Source: Triangularia verruculosa (Eukaryota > Ascomycota > Sordariomycetes > Sordariales > Podosporaceae). Taken from it: 64,000 nt of DNA. Position 1 is the stretch's first letter, and every line of letters starts with the position of its first letter. Shown here piece by piece: positions 63,954-64,000 of this stretch. A program made the translations under genes and the position numbers. Location: contig MU863900.1 of the NCBI GenBank assembly GCA_033296885.1, positions 248,001-312,000 of the forward strand, read 5' to 3'. The notes below the pieces were generated by a model, which saw nothing but the letters and a program-made list of their open reading frames with translations, did not search any database and was not told the origin of the DNA.

Positions 63954-64000
63954 CTGCGACGCCACGGTTAATGACCAGCCCAGACAGGAGCCATGGGGAA

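Noticed and set aside
1..64000. tRNA or rRNA genes
   Set aside because: Searched by eye for T-loop words (GGTTCGAATCC type) with matching stems on both strands; none convincing. A tRNA scan would settle it.

Overview
The window looks like a chromosomal segment of a filamentous ascomycete, most likely a Sordariomycete (possibly Sordariales). Evidence: protein-coding genes interrupted by short introns (about 46-100 nt) with GTANGT-type donors and CTAAC/CTGAC branch sites a few bases before the acceptor; CT-rich leaders; fungal families (class II hydrophobin, Zn2Cys6 regulator, ENA-type and PMCA-type ATPases, ascomycete laccase with a DSGL C-terminal processing site, large-subunit catalase, CVNH lectin, MPC1, CorA-like membrane protein); and AT-rich, C-to-T decayed repeats that suggest repeat-induced point mutation (RIP). 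Exon borders below were worked out by eye from splice signals and reading phase.

Layout. 0-10 kb: start of a GH10 xylanase (-), a mitochondrial membrane coiled-coil protein (+), a LanC-like protein (+), a short-chain dehydrogenase (+) and a class II hydrophobin (+). 12-27 kb: an ENA-type Na+/K+ P-type ATPase (+), a cytochrome P450 (+), a small unknown gene (+), a Zn2Cys6 regulator (-) divergent from an MFS transporter (+), and a PMCA-type Ca2+-ATPase (-). 27-44 kb: a membrane RING-H2 protein with an apparent GC-AG intron (+), a secreted CVNH protein whose last exon lacks a canonical acceptor (+), a large-subunit catalase (-), a tiny Gly/His-rich protein (-), a TIM-barrel sugar isomerase/dehydratase-like enzyme (-) divergent from a 6-phosphogluconate dehydrogenase copy with its middle missing, a CorA-like protein with a probable 1-nt frameshift (-), a laccase (-), and an acidic one-TM hypothetical (+).

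45-58.6 kb is an accessory island. It is bracketed by two related 20-bp-class tandem arrays in the same orientation (about 45.25 kb and 55.3 kb). It holds a WD40 relic; a large NLR-type gene (SesB-like hydrolase, NACHT, about 16 near-identical 33-residue HEAT repeats, an ankyrin remnant) with an assembly gap inside the repeats; a DUF6601-like membrane protein; inverted LTR-like repeats; a four-copy tandem repeat; an AT-rich block; and, just outside the second array, a head-to-head pair of uncharacterised fungal genes, one of them deleted in the middle.

59-64 kb returns to ordinary genes: an SGNH hydrolase (+), a DUF7730-like protein (-), the mitochondrial pyruvate carrier MPC1 in three small exons (-), a 54-residue six-cysteine secreted protein (+) and the last exon of a gene that enters from the right edge (-).

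No metabolic cluster with a biosynthetic backbone enzyme was seen. The P450, regulator and MFS genes could form a small detoxification or efflux module, and the isomerase/6PGDH pair could be a decayed sugar-acid module. No tRNA or rRNA gene was recognised.
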